The notes under the pieces: generated by a model
The model's database searches: none
The model's input: only the letters and a program-made list of their open reading frames with translations
What the model was told of the DNA's origin: nothing
Source of the DNA: Branchiostoma belcheri
Lineage: Eukaryota; Chordata; Leptocardii; Amphioxiformes; Branchiostomatidae
Length of the DNA stretch: 64,000 nucleotides
Assembly: GCF_001625305.1 (NCBI RefSeq)
Contig: NW_017804020.1
Location: 2,459,896 to 2,523,895 of the forward strand
Direction of reading: 5' to 3'
Shown here: positions 1-11,234 of the stretch, one piece after another
Layout: each line of letters begins with the position of its first letter
Position numbering within the stretch: the first letter of the stretch is position 1
Translations under genes and position numbers: made by a program

Positions 1-64
1 GACAAAAGTCGCAAGACACGTAAATAAAAATTCATTAATTCATTCATTCAGGTAGCGGCCTTAC

Positions 65-2399
65 CTGGTTGAAGGACTGGGTGGCGGCGTCCACAACGGG
101 CGCGAACAGCTGACCGGCGGCGGCGGTAAGGTCGTCAAAGAACCCGCGAGCCCTAGCCTGACGTTACAGCAAAAACGAAAAAAATGTGAACACTTTGTAT
201 CAACCATATCTACAAATATTAATCCTGTCTTTTGATACACAATATGCAGTCTTCGTATTTTATTTCCCAATATGCCTCCATCTTAAAAGTACCAGCAAAA
301 AGATAGACTAATATGTTTCGCCCCTGTGGCGTCGCCAAAAATGCCCAGATCTCTCTAGTTAGCAGACGGGACTCACCATCTTGCTGAGAGACTTGGACAG
401 CTGCACCTTCATCATCTGAGCGCGCTTCTTCATCATGACCTTGCTCTTCTTGTTGATGGAGGCCACGCCGACTGAAAAATCGAGGATAATCATGATTATG
501 GACTACGAGAAACAACCAACGTAATGCAGCATGTTCGATCAAGGTGTGAGTAAAGATGTGATTCAGTGCCGCGGTACCCTGGGTGCCAGCCAAGTTTACG
601 GGCCGCTAACCGTTTCCTTCGGCAGCCAGAAGCCCTTCGCCCGCAAACCTAAATTACCGCTGCGGTGGAGTTGAGCCCGCGAGGAGTATTCGGCCCTAGT
701 AGGGCCAGCCTAGCCTGGGTTCCAGACCCATAGCACACTGGACACAAATATCTCAGTGAGCCTGGGTCTGGTAGGGTCAGATAGACCTGCCACTCGAACG
801 CTCAGTATCTGAGCGTAAGGCCCCATTGGTGGCACAGCAGGAAGCAATTTTACACCTCTGCTATGATTGGTTAAAGAGTCCCAGCTGGATCTTTGAATCT
901 TCACCAGCAGATGAGATAAAACTGTAGATAAGGTGTATTTTGTCCTAATGTGTTAGAGGACTGTTACCTAAACAAACAGGAAAGCCTGGGTTGTACACTT
1001 CTTCTACTGTTAAATTAAGTTTTGCTGTTATTTTGGAAAATAAACTCCAAATACATCTAGAAAGTTGACTGGTTAATGATTAACTGTTGAGCCCAAGATT
1101 GTCTCCTACCGACCAATGGTGATACCATGTAACAGGCTACCTGTGGTGTGAGGGGTCATCAATCACAGCTTCTCCTCCTTATGCTCGAGAGCCTTTCCTA
1201 AGAGACCCTGCCAGACCCTTGCACACTGAGATATTTTGTGTCCAGTGTGCTTTGGGTCTGGCATCCAGGCTAGGCCAGCCAAATTCCCCGGGGCTAGACT
1301 CCCCCGTAGCGGTAATTTACACCAGCGGGCGAAGGGCTCTTGCGGCCCGGAAAACGAGTTTGGCTTCCAGGGTATTGCCGTGGCTGTACCTCTGGTAGCG
1401 GGAACAGGGTCGGAGCTGAACAGGCCCTGCATGGTCTGGGTGAGGGTGTTCTGAAGGGACTGGATGGTCTGGGCGGCGCCCTCGAAGAGCCCCATGATGC
1501 CATCGTGGAAGATCTGCCCGATCTCGGTCTGCAGCTCGACCTGGCGCTTCTTCCCGCTGACCAGGTCGGTCAGCGACTCGCCCGCGCCCTGTATCGCTTC
1601 TCCCACTAACTGCTGGGCGGCCTGGCCGAGCACGGGAACGTAGGTGTCGATGAGGGCTGGAGAGGATGAAAGACGAAAAAGAAGGTGAAGGAGGAGGAGG
1701 AAAAGAAGAAGGAAAAGGAGAAGAAAAGGAGAAGAAGGAGGATTTTATTGCACGGCAATCGTACGCGGTACAATCATACTACAATGTATGGCAACAACAA
1801 CTATTGAACATAGTACAAAAACGGAGCATAGAATAAATTCAACATCCTCATTACTGAAGTACATGTAATACGGGCTAGTATAAGTCATTTATATAGTATA
1901 AAAGGTGAGGCATATTCATGAACAGTGCAATGAGAAAGTTCATATTGAAATAGACTTTACAGTATACTCTTGAAATAGTAGACTATCGTTTCAAAGGCTG
2001 TGCAATTTGGCTATACCAGGGGAGTTGGTCCGGTAAATTCATTCCATGAAAGAAATCCCATCTTTAAGCACACACTACCATAAGCAAGCGTAAAGGTACA
2101 CGCGACGTGGAAACTTTACGCATGCTTAAAGGCGTGCTTAAGGAAATCTTTTTTTAGTTTTTAGTGAGAGGAGTACAGTTTACCGCTCCCTGGCATGTTA
2201 TCTCTCTATTTGGCCAATTCCTACTCTTTCCAGCCGCTTCTGAAGCCTGATAGAGGCTAGTTTACTTACTTTGTGCGGTTTGCTGGGCTGTGTCGATGAT
2301 GGGATCGAGCAGAGTGGTCTGCACGCCGTCCCACAGGTCACTCCAGAAGTCAGCACGGGCACAGGCCACCAGGGCGAAGAAAATGATGAACTTCTTCAT
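65..2399 (-). CDS. Secreted helical protein, copy A (partial; 3' exons lie before the window)
   Basis: Four coding exons can be read: 2270-2399 (signal peptide), 1390-1656, 377-471 and 65-157. All borders are GT/AG and the phases agree (1, 1, 0, 0). The start MKKFIIFFALVACARA is a classical signal peptide, followed by DFWSDLW. Exon 2 encodes an amphipathic helical stretch containing LVSGKKRQ, a dibasic cleavage-like site. Exon 3 encodes a lysine-rich, acid-free segment (NKKSKVMMKKRAQ). Exon 4 encodes ARARGFFDDL and then an alanine-rich helix. The only cysteine seen is in the signal peptide. The structure is colinear with copy B, so two further exons are expected before position 1. I do not recognise the family. 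Secretion is a strong inference from the signal peptide; function is unknown. A foldback element (575-1374) fills most of the intron between exons 2 and 3. Confidence 0.85.
575..1374. mobile_element. Foldback DNA element with long inverted repeats, inside copy A intron 2
   Basis: The outer roughly 180 bp on each side are inverted copies of one another, including CCCTTCGCCCGC and AAATTACCGCT. The ends read TACCCTGG and CCAGGGTA. The flanks are 9-bp direct repeats differing at two positions (gtgccgcgg at 566-574 and ttgccgtgg at 1375-1383). Inside each arm is the CCAGACCC...GCACACTGGAC motif also seen at 23438-23536. No transposase ORF is visible, so it is probably non-autonomous. Confidence 0.7.
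2160..2260. repeat. Partial copy of the TAGCCTCTACCAGGC foldback family
   Basis: Contains CATGTTATCTCTCTATTTGG, a TACTCTTTCCAGCCGCTTCTGA stretch and the end GATAGAGGCTA. This matches one arm of the complete hairpin at 30507-30717. It lies in intron 1-2 of copy A and recurs at the paralogous place in copy B (6835-6935). Confidence 0.65.
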
Positions 2400-2469
2400 C
2401 TACAAGGTGAGTCAAAATAAGAGTCAAAGTAGAAAAACATATTTTACAATACTATATTAGTTTTGTTGT

Positions 2470-2700
2470 TGGAAAAGGCACTTAACACCTATTTCGTCGC
2501 CTCACTCGACTCAGGTGAAAATGAGTAACTAGCTTCAGTTAGGGATGTCCTCTCGAAAGGGACGTAAATCTAGATGTCCCGTGTTTGAGGAGAGCCACAC
2601 CTCGAGCACCGCGCCGCTTATCTAAAAGAGCAGGGGTCCTTCTCGGTGTGAGTGGTTCAAATCTTACAGTCTGGTCACAGAAGTCACAGAAAGAACTACT
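2470..2700. repeat. SINE-like dispersed repeat in copy A 5'UTR intron
   Basis: Contains GGCACTTAACACC, TCACTCGACTCAGGTG, GTCCCGTGTTTG and GTGAGTGGTTCAAAT. The same sequence is found diverged at 7150-7385 in copy B, so it was present before the tandem duplication. GGTTCAAAT resembles a polymerase III box B, which suggests SINE ancestry, but I could not find a convincing box A. Confidence 0.5.
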
Positions 2701-2854
2701 ACTCCATGAATCAATGTGAAAAACCCATATCTTTGAAGAGGTGATAGTCACCTGTTATGTCGATCCTGCCACATGTGTTAAATCTTCATAAATAGTGGGA
2801 CGAACAAAGAAAGACCTACTACTGTATGAATCAAACTGCGAAAAAACGGCTTAC

Positions 2855-2960
2855 CTTGTATGAATGTCCTGAGTCGATCCTCACGATAGAACAGTCTGCA
2901 GGTTTGTGATACAGACCTCCGCACATCTACCGTATTTATGTCTGTTGTGTGAGACAGAAC
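2855..2960 (-). promoter_or_regulatory. Core promoter and 5'UTR exon of copy A
   Basis: Read on the minus strand, a TATA-like CATAAATA lies at 2933-2940. About 30 nt downstream a start site near 2905 would open a short 5'UTR exon ending CATACAAG at 2855 before a GTAAGC donor. The matching acceptor (TTGTAG at 2400-2405) sits directly against the ATG at 2399, so the whole 5'UTR exon is non-coding. Upstream lie CAGGTGATAATC on the plus strand (E-box plus GATA-like core) and a GATGTGACATC near-palindrome. The whole block recurs almost unchanged before copy B. The transcription start is inferred from TATA spacing. Confidence 0.6.
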
Positions 2961-3283
2961 AGGTGATAATCAGGATGTGACATCCTTCGCGGGGGAGGGA
3001 AATGATGTTTGTCTTTACACAGTGAGGTAAATCGGAATGTTTATCTATGTTTATCTTCTAGAATTCGTCAAGGCTGACGTTAGATGTCGTCACATCATCT
3101 GATGAGTTTTTTTATTCTATACCCTTTTGTTGAAGAGAGATGCTGGTTTTGACGATCAGAGTATGGTCCGTTTCTGTTTCATGTGCACGACTGTTGGTGT
3201 TCCACATGGGATGGTCTTCGTACCTAATCCATTTTGTTGTTGTATACAAAAACTATTCTGAAAACTTTTACGCTAGCGTGTGT

Positions 3284-3452
3284 TCTACCGGCGATAGCTT
3301 CCGCCGGATCCCCGATGGCCTCGCTTGTAGGATGTATACGCACAGATAAACGAACTGATATCGAGTAGGAATGTTCCGGAGGATTAACTATTAACGAACA
3401 GATATCGAGTAGGAATGTTCCGGAGGAACAAACACCATTGACGAGCCCTTCG
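3284..3452. repeat. Upstream duplicated block, copy A version
   Basis: Holds two internal copies of GAACAGATATCGAGTAGGAA followed by TGTTCCGGAGGA, preceded by CCGGCGATAGCTTCCGCCGG (a short inverted repeat). The same block lies at 8972-9160. It marks the far edge of the tandem duplication that produced copies A and B. Confidence 0.7.
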
Positions 3453-3460
3453 TGATGATG

Positions 3461-4226
3461 GACTTTTCTACTCTCCAAGCAGAGGTTTGGGTTTTGGGGG
3501 TATTTTTAGCGTGTTTTAGGCTTTTTTATCAGGGTTTCTCTTTTGCACTGAATTTTTTTCCCACCAAACGGAATTTTCTAGGAAACAAAGGGGTACAAAT
3601 CGGTGAAACAGAGTACCTCTGGATATTTGCACTGCATACTGACACGTTTGCTACTACGGAGGCAAATCACCCTTCCAGTCTTCAATACTTCATTTCTCAT
3701 GAGGAAGTTTCACGCTGAAAGCTTCTTTCATAGTGGAACTTCATCACTATGGAGCAAGCTTTAAGCTTCATTGTGTATGTTATTTCTATATCAGACCAAC
3801 ACATAACAATTTAGCCGCTTCTCAGTCATGAAGATCTACAAACTTCTAAATATGAGGCTTCGAACGTGGCAACCTGATATTATGTGGGATAAAAGCGACC
3901 AGAATTAATATGGTAACTCTATATCATAGACTTATGCCAGTACTTGTTTTAGTCTTATTCTATACCCCTTTTAGGTACTACGTGTGACTGGTTTTATTGA
4001 ACGTCCAAAAGGTAGTATCACAGAAGCCCTTGACAGGGGGACTGAATTGCACTGATCTTTTACAAACGTACAGCTACTGTAATACTAGTGCACTATGTTC
4101 AAAACTTGTTACCATACATTGCACCCCGTACAAATGTGGTGCAATAAAGTTCTGCATGCATGATATTCCATGTATATTTATACAAGACCAAAGAACAACA
4201 TGACTCAATGGCTTTGATATTCTGAC
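3461..4226. other. Intergenic stretch between copies A and B
   Basis: No gene seen. It opens with a CTCTCCAAGCAGAGGTTTGG-type dispersed repeat (about 3470-3590) that has relatives at 28590-28690 and 62085-62200. The rest is AT-rich with no recognisable structure. Confidence 0.5.
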
Positions 4227-4232
4227 AAATAT

Positions 4233-4238
4233 TTTATT
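4233..4238 (-). terminator. Polyadenylation signal of copy B
   Basis: AATAAA on the minus strand, about 90 nt beyond the stop codon of copy B. Confidence 0.55.
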
Positions 4239-4326
4239 GTGCGTACTAGACAAAACGATGTTAAGACCCAGAGGGCCAAGCGTTCTCAGTCATGGTGCCC
4301 CCAGTATGTGTTACGTAGGCTAAGAC

Positions 4327-7076
4327 TTAGGCCGTGGTGTCGGCACCGAAGTTCTCCTGGAACGTGTTGGTAACGGAGTCGATGATGGTGTTGGCGTCAT
4401 CGATGTAGGGCTGGGCAACTCCAGTGAGCTGGTCTGTACGTAAGGGGGGAAGGTTCATATTGTAACCTCACTGAATGTGATAAAATGTGCGAATGTGAGC
4501 TTTACATTTCACACGTACCGTCCACCTATCCGTCCAACGATGTGAAATGAAAGACGTTTACTGTACATTTATTCTTACAAGCTAAGTACAGGTGATGTAC
4601 ATGTAACAAGTAGAGGTAAAAGTTACAGTAGCCGTAATAGCTTACTAATGTGAACTGCATTGGCACAAATCAGCAGTTTGCCAGTGAGAGAGTGCGTGAT
4701 TATTACACCCGATTCACTGCATGCGTAAAGATGGCCGTTTCTTTCTTCGCATGTACCTTTACGCATGTTGAAAGTGTGCTTAAAGATAGGGGTTCGAGCA
4801 GTGATTTTTACATACGTTTTTTAGAGTTTCATACGCTCACGCCATATCTCCAAGCAGATTCTCTGGGTGACTGCAATACAATATTAGCCTGGGTTCCATA
4901 CTGGTTAGTTTACGTCCGCTGCCACAGTCGCTACCACCAAGACTGTGGGAGCGGACGTAAACTAACCAGGATGGAACTCAGGCTAATGCGGTATCAAATT
5001 GGCAAGACAGTATCCAATTGGCCAGGCAGTATCTAATATTGTGGGGCTGCAAATGGTTACAGGCGGCCAATATACTTCCCTTGCCCTACAGGATCTGCCT
5101 GGAGATTAGCTCACGACGGCAAATGTGTACATACCCACGGTCTCCTGGAAAGTGGTGCTGGCGTTGTCGACGAAGTTGGTGGCGTGGTCCACGAGCTGCG
5201 CTCCCACAGCGGTGGCGGCGTCAACAAGCTGGAAACAGAGGAAGGAGAAACATTAACTCACTGCCATCACACAGCAGTCAGCGGTTTCCTTTCATTTGAC
5301 ACATTTTAGGCAAACATTCTCTTTCTCAAGATGCTTTAAAACATTTCTTTACGGGATCCTCTAGCTCAAAGATGAAGTGTAAGATATCATGAGTCTAACT
5401 AAGGACTTTATTATCAAGAGTGGTCGTTTCACACCTGCTAGATTCATAAGATTTACATTACTTTACTCGTGCCCTACCTGGATTACAAAGGTATTTGAAA
5501 ATGTAGGGATCTTTGGGGTTGCCCGCCTTGTTTTCTTCGAAATTTGGAGTCGACTAGTCCACAGAGGACAGAAAGTTGTAGCGGCCTTACCTGGTTGAAG
5601 GACTGCGTGGCGGCGTCCACAACGGGCGCGAACAGCTGACCGGCGGCGGCGGTGAGGTCGTCAAAGAACCCACGGGCCTTAGCCTGACGTTATAGCAGAG
5701 AAGAAGCAAGGTGAAAACTTTGTATCAACATTTTCAACACTACACATCATGTAGCATTTAATATTTGTAAGTCTACTTATAAATATCAATCCTATTTGAT
5801 GTACAATTTACGTACGTAGCCTTTCTACTGTATTTCCTAACATGGCTCCATCTAAAATGTAGAAAAACTTTCACGATAAGATATGCTATTAGTTCCGCCC
5901 CTATGGCGTCGCCAAAAATGTCCATATTGCTTTCTAGTTATAAGCGGGGCTCACCATCTTGCTGAGAGACTTGGACAGCTGCACCTTCATCATCTGAGCG
6001 CGCTTCTTCATCATGACCTTGCTCTTCTTGTTGATGGAGGCCATGCCGACTGAAAAAATAATAATAGAACCATTGTTTCCAACAACCAGCGACGTAACGT
6101 TGACGGAGTTGAAAGATACGTTAGAGCTATTTTGCCACAGAAGAACTGTTACAAATAAAGAGTTACAAGTTCTCTCACCCAGCATCTTCTTGGAGCCGCT
6201 GAACATGTTGGCCACGGTGTTCTGCAGGCTCTGGCTGACCTCCTGTACGGCGCCGATGACCACCTGCTCCAGCCACTGGATGCCCTCCTGCAGCAGACCC
6301 ACGATGCTGTCGGTCAGGCTGCGCTTCCCGCTGACCAGGTCGGTCAGCGAGTCGCCGGCACTTTGTACCGCTTCTCCTATTAACTGCTGGGCGGCCTGGC
6401 CGATCACGGGCACGTAGGTGTCGATGAGGGCTGGAGGGGATAGAAAAAGACGTTAACGTTCATTGCGGCACGACACTCGTACGCGGTACAATGTATGACA
6501 CTAGTGAACATAGTACAAAAACGGGGTTTAAGTCTGTGATGTAGTATAAAAAGGTGAGGCATATTCTTGAACAGTGCGATGGGAAAGTCTATCCTTACAT
6601 TCCTATACATTCAAAACTCTTGAAAGAGCCTTTAAGTTTACAGTCTACTCTTGAAATAATAGACTATCGTTTCAAAGGCTGTGCAGTTTGGATAGATAGA
6701 TAATGCAAGGGGATGCGCTAAATGCACTGCACGAAAGTCTTAAAGCATACCTTAAACATACGTAAAGGTACAAGCAGTAAGAAACGGAGCCTTTACGCAT
6801 GCTTAAAGGCGTGCTTAAAGAAATCTTTTTTTCGGAGTGAAAGGAGTACAAAGTTTACCGCTCCCTGGCATGTTATCTCTCTATTTGGCCAAATCCTACT
6901 CTTTCCCGCCGTTTCTGAAGCCTGATAGAGGCTATAGGTTACTTACTTTGTGCGGTTTGCTGGGCTGTGTCGATGATGGGATCGAGCAGAGTGGTCTGCA
7001 CGCCGTCCCACAGGTCACTCCAGAAGTCAGCACGGGCACAGGCCACCAGGGCGAAGAAAATGATGAACTTCTTCAT
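4327..7076 (-). CDS. Secreted helical protein, copy B (complete, 256 aa)
   Basis: Six exons: 6947-7076, 6179-6430, 5955-6049, 5591-5683, 5135-5228 and 4327-4433. All have GT/AG borders and compatible phases, giving 771 nt including the stop. The 16-residue signal peptide is identical to copy A. The mature protein has no cysteine and consists of predicted amphipathic helices, one per exon of about 31 residues, with recurring patterns such as LVDAATAVGAQLVDHA and PVVDAATQSFNQ. A dibasic GKRSL site follows the first helices. Exon 3 encodes a +9, acid-free segment. The C-terminus ends FGADTTA, like copies C and D. Compared with A, about ten residues after LVSGK are missing or diverged. Family not recognised. 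Apolipoprotein-like lipid binding, mucus or coat structure, and peptide precursor are all possible and untested. Confidence 0.88.
4885..4985. mobile_element. Small foldback element (TAGCCTGG type) in copy B last intron
   Basis: A hairpin with ends TAGCCTGGGTTCCATACTGG and CAGGATGGAACTCAGGCTA, and arms GTTTACGTCCGCT / AGCGGACGTAAAC. The flanking 9-mers ATACAATAT and ATGCGGTAT agree at 6 of 9 positions, all differences being transitions. This fits an aged target-site duplication. Confidence 0.65.
6835..6935. repeat. Partial copy of the TAGCCTCTACCAGGC foldback family (copy B)
   Basis: Same content as 2160-2260 and at the same distance from exon 1, so it was duplicated together with the gene. 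Confidence 0.6.
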
Positions 7077-7149
7077 CTACAAGTCAAAATAAGAGTCAAA
7101 ATAATAATATCAATATTTGTATAATTCTGTATTAGTTTTGTGTTCTTGG

Positions 7150-7385
7150 AAAGGCACTTTTAAACTCCTATTTCCTCACTTGACTGAGGTGTAAGTGAGT
7201 TCCTAGCTTCGGTTAGGGACGTCCTCTCGAAATGGACGTAAATCCAGAGGTCCCGTGTTTGGGAGAGCCGTGTGGCTCGAGCATGCCAAGGATCCCACTG
7301 CACTTATTGAAAAGAGCATGGGTCCTTCCCGGTGTGAGTGGTTCAAACATCACAGTCTGGTCTCAGACATCTTTGACGAGGTGAT
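7150..7385. repeat. SINE-like dispersed repeat in copy B 5'UTR intron
   Basis: Paralogous to 2470-2700: GGCACTT, CTCACTTGACTGAGGTG, GTCCCGTGTTTGGGAGAG and GTGAGTGGTTCAAA are all present. Confidence 0.5.
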
Positions 7386-7557
7386 AGTCACCTGTTATAT
7401 TATGTCAACCCTTCTAATCTCCAAGCAGATTCTGTGGGGCTAGGTGAGTATCCATTGGCAACCCCACGTGGTAAATCTTCATAAACAATTGACGACGAAA
7501 AGTCACAGAAAGAACTACTACTCCATGAATTAAACTGCGAAAGAAAACACAGCTTAC

Positions 7558-7690
7558 CTTGTATGAATGTCTTGAGTCGGTCCTTACGATAGAACTCTCT
7601 GCAGGTTTGTGAGACAGTCCTCAGTACATCTACCTTATTTATGTCTGTTGTGTGAGACAGAACAGGTGATAATCAGGATGTGACATCCTT
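7558..7690 (-). promoter_or_regulatory. Core promoter and 5'UTR exon of copy B
   Basis: TATA-like CATAAATA at 7636-7643 on the minus strand. A non-coding exon ends at 7558 with CATACAAG before GTAAGC, and the acceptor lies directly against the ATG at 7076. The AGGTGATAATC and GATGTGACATC motifs upstream match copy A exactly. Close identity over this block, against more divergence in the introns, suggests recent duplication, constraint, or both. Confidence 0.6.
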
Positions 7691-7944
7691 CATAGGCCTA
7701 GGGAGGAAAAAATAATGTTTGTCTTTACACAGTGAGGTAAATCGGAATGTTTATCTTCCTAGAATATCGTCAAGGCTGACGTTAGATGTCGTCACATCAT
7801 GCGATGTTTTTTCTTTAATTCTATACTTTGAAGTTAAGATGCTAGTTTTAGCGATCAGAGTAAAGCCCATTTCTGTCTCATGTGCACGACTGTTGGTGTT
7901 CCCCATGGGATGGTCTTCGTACCTAATCCATTTTGTTTGATGGT

Positions 7945-8970
7945 CAGCGAGTTGCTATCACTGGTGTATCACATACAAAAAAAAGTAGGAGGCAGCAAAA
8001 CGCGTTATCAGTTTTCTGAATTAACAAGGCGTATTATAGCAATGATTTAAAATCATCGCGATGTATTCGTTAGAATTACTACTGTTGCAAGCAAAAATTC
8101 CTCACAACCAACATTTCTTTTTCACGGGCTTTTATGTATGATCCAACCTTGTGACACACACAAACATAATGTCAGCGTCGTATAAATCTGATGAACTAAT
8201 AATCAATGGTTCAACTTGTGGTATCGCATTTTTTGTGAATAAAAGTTCATCAAGGCCATACTGCAACGTTTTACTGTACCATCCGTTATTGTTCGAGGTC
8301 ACCATGACTGAGCAGAAAATCATTTGATCAGTCGGGTGGGGCATCCTATGTCATTCACCTTCGACCTTAGCAAGGAGGTTAAATACTTATATTTAACCTC
8401 CTTGACCTTAGTAATGTCGTCACTGACAAACTTTAGCAATTCATTCAAACATGAAACCCAGCACACGTCTCTAGGACTGAGCCTTGTTGCTGATACTATC
8501 ATAGTGTAAATAAGTCGAAAGAAAGGTCTGAAAGCCACCACAATAAGTCACAAAATTGTCTTGTTTTGAAATCTTTTACTCAAAGGTGAATGCATTACGA
8601 TGACAATGTTAAAATGTTACTATTAACACAAACATATATTGAAGGCACTGAGCGCTTCTAGCTCTATTTGAGTGATGTTTATATCCGTCAAATAGATATA
8701 GAAGCCAAACATTACATTTCCGTACTCATATATGTATATATAGTAATTAGTTATTTGTTATTTAGAACATCCGGTAAGGGGATGAGGTGCACTGTATAAA
8801 CCACTTGATTATTGTTGATTTGTTTGTCTGTGGCGTAACAAAATAAATTGTAACTTTAGTGTACGTCACATTGCCCATGTCCTTAGTGTGTTCCTAACAA
8901 AAAAACTTCCACGTTTTTGTGTATTCCTCCCATCTGTTGAGGCGTCCTTCATTCGGACAACATTCGGACA
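7945..8970. other. About 1 kb present only upstream of copy B
   Basis: Copies A and B are colinear up to 3235/7933 and again from 3284/8972. The extra DNA here has no counterpart in A. It holds a perfect hairpin at about 8370-8403 (CAAGGAGGTTAAATA and its complement) but no gene or element ends that I recognise. Confidence 0.5.
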
Positions 8971-8971
8971 A

Positions 8972-9160
8972 GTTTTCTACCGGCGATTGCTTCCGCCGGA
9001 TCCCTGATGGCCTCGCTTGTAGGATTTACTTAGTATACGCACAGATAAACGAACAGATATCGAGTAGGAATGTTCCGGAGGATTAACGATTAACGAACAG
9101 ATATCGAGTAGGAATCAGTTCCGGAGGAACAAACACTGTTGACGAGCCTCATGTGATGAT
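8972..9160. repeat. Upstream duplicated block, copy B version
   Basis: Matches 3284-3452 with a few substitutions and small insertions, including both GAACAGATATCGAGTAGGAA units. Confidence 0.7.
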
Positions 9161-9539
9161 GAAATAGAAATAGACGTTTACAAGGCCTGTGACTTGTCAC
9201 GTGGCTCTCTAAAGTTGTCCGGAAAAACTGCTATGATGGGCCCATTTGCACAACAGTACAGGTTGCTCAGTTTACGTCTGGTGACAACAGTGGGTGAAAT
9301 ATTCAGAAAAGACCACATACTAAGGGCAGGTGTCCCTAAGAATGTGTAATACAGTGGAAGCCGCTTATTTGAAAAGCCAATTTGTAGATTGTTTGTCTAC
9401 TTACTTCCTGTCGACCCTCAATTAGATATCTATTTTCAACTTGGTCATAGACATTGCTTGTAACCTGTCTTAGCAATGGTATTCATTTTTGTAACACTCA
9501 TCGTCAAAAGATGACACTTGAAAAGCAGACGTTTGTCTT

Positions 9540-9670
9540 ACTCAATTTTAGTCATCGATACAAGATCTCGTCGATGAAGGTTAGACGTCGACATCCAGGT
9601 AATACGATACGCCAAAAAGCAGTTACTCAAGCAACTGGATATGATTTTGAAAACGTCAGACGTTTCAGAT
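9540..9670. repeat. Penelope-related terminal repeat fragment
   Basis: Contains ACATCCAGGTAATACGATAC, CAAAAAGCAGTTACTCAAGC and CAACTGGATATGATTTTG, then GTCAGACGTTTCAG. The same order occurs at 29600-29700 next to a GIY-YIG-like ORF. Confidence 0.55.
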
Positions 9671-9725
9671 ACAAGATCTCGATGTTGTATCTTATTGCAA
9701 CTCGTTTCCGTCGATGCTTGTTTCT

Positions 9726-9832
9726 TTAAGCGATGGTATCGTCGCCAAAGGTCTGCTGGTACTGGTTCTGGATGGAGGCCACAATGGTCTGGGCGTCCTG
9801 GATGTACGGGTCGGCCACGTTCAGGATGTCCT
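9726..9832 (-). pseudogene. Orphan last exon of the secreted helical family, copy D
   Basis: A 107-nt exon, the same length as the last exons of B and C, with the same CCACAG acceptor and a stop in the same place. It encodes DILNVADPYIQDAQTIVASI and ends QQTFGDDTIA, nearly identical to copy C. I found no other family exon between it and the plus-strand copy C at 12215. It is therefore a gene remnant, an exon left by an inversion or partial duplication, or a gene whose other exons lie elsewhere. The exon itself shows no disabling change. Confidence 0.75.
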
Positions 9833-10120
9833 CTGTGGCATTGTCATGGTTAAAAAAAAACAAATTAACAGGTACCAAACAGCGGATTTTATCGGTACTG
9901 CAGTGATATTCAGGGAGCCTCCCCTAACAGGTGTGTGGAGGTGGATTTTTTCTGTCAGCACAGTCCATAAATAAATGTTATTATCTATCAGTGAATCTAA
10001 CAATCGATAGAGCACTTGGCTGATCAATGTTATAATCAAGTAATGCATAGGATAAGTTTTAATACCTACGTCTTCATGTAACAAATTTCTTGGCAGTAAT
10101 GTTTAACACTGTATTGTGGT

Positions 10121-10250
10121 TAGCCTCTGCCAGGCTTCGGGAAGCGATAGGAAAGGGTTGAAAATTGCCAAGTAGACAGATGATATGCCAGGGGAGTTGG
10201 TCCGCGCTAAGAGAACAGTTTGGGAGTGGCAAACTGTCTTGTAGAGGCTA
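10121..10250. mobile_element. TAGCCTCTGCCAGGC foldback element
   Basis: Starts TAGCCTCTGCCAGGC, ends TTGTAGAGGCTA, and has an inner hairpin around GAACAGTTTGGGAGTGGCAA. Flanks both begin TATTG. Same family as 30507-30717. Confidence 0.55.
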
Positions 10251-11234
10251 TATTGGAATCTGCAGGATCGTGGGACGTAGCAGCTGGGTACACGTTGTGT
10301 GAGATAAAATAAACCATGTATAACCTTGGGTTGGGTTGTCCTATTAAACAAACTTATGATTAGAATTCAAATTTCACTGCAAAAAATGAAGCGAAGAAAT
10401 GCATGCTTAAATGTGCGGTTTCTTCCTTCACGTTTGCCTTTACGCATGCTTTAAGATGTACTTGAAGGAAGAGTTTAATGCAGGCAGTAAAACATAGTAG
10501 AATATTCCTGACAGCTTAGTCGATGGTAGGGAGGATGCCGTTTTCTGTCCCATCCAGTTTTTCTGACATCCAGCACCTAGCAAAAAGTTTCTCACATACA
10601 GCCCAAACGTTTTCATGTTGACTAAATTGTTTCTGATGTTTCTTACAGTGGTGGAATCGGGCATCAAAACTACGGTTTGTTGCCCAATGGAGAGGTAAAC
10701 GCATACTAAGATGAATATAACTTTACAAAATCGATAATCCCTTCAGTTGAACAAGACATTTATGATCTAGAGTTTAAGAGGAATTCATGATAATTGATAA
10801 ATCGGCTACAAGCTATTGACAAACTGATTAAAAGTTCTAAACAGAAACTATGTGGCTCAAGATGATTGTGTGTGCGAGATGTTGGTCAGCTTGAAGAATG
10901 AATATTATATTTATATATTTATGACATTATTACAAGACATGGTGACGGCACCATGCCACCAACGCTGACAAACGCATGAACTGACAACAAACATACTCAT
11001 TTTCCCCTGAGTAAAGTGACGAAATTCGTATATCAATATTCTACATACAGCTACGAGTCATCGGTTGCTGTACATCATACCGACAAGGACACATGAGCTA
11101 CTAACTATGTTGCGTCCGGAAAGACCGACTGTGAAAGTAAACAGCTGTATTTGTCCTCGGATGTCGGCCCGATGGCGTGAGGTACGGCACCGTTGCGTCA
11201 GGGCGAACTTTGGACGGTCGGCACAAACGTTGGT

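Noticed and set aside
2620-2700. tRNA gene in the SINE-like repeat
   Set aside because: Only a box B-like GGTTCAAAT is present; no cloverleaf or box A.
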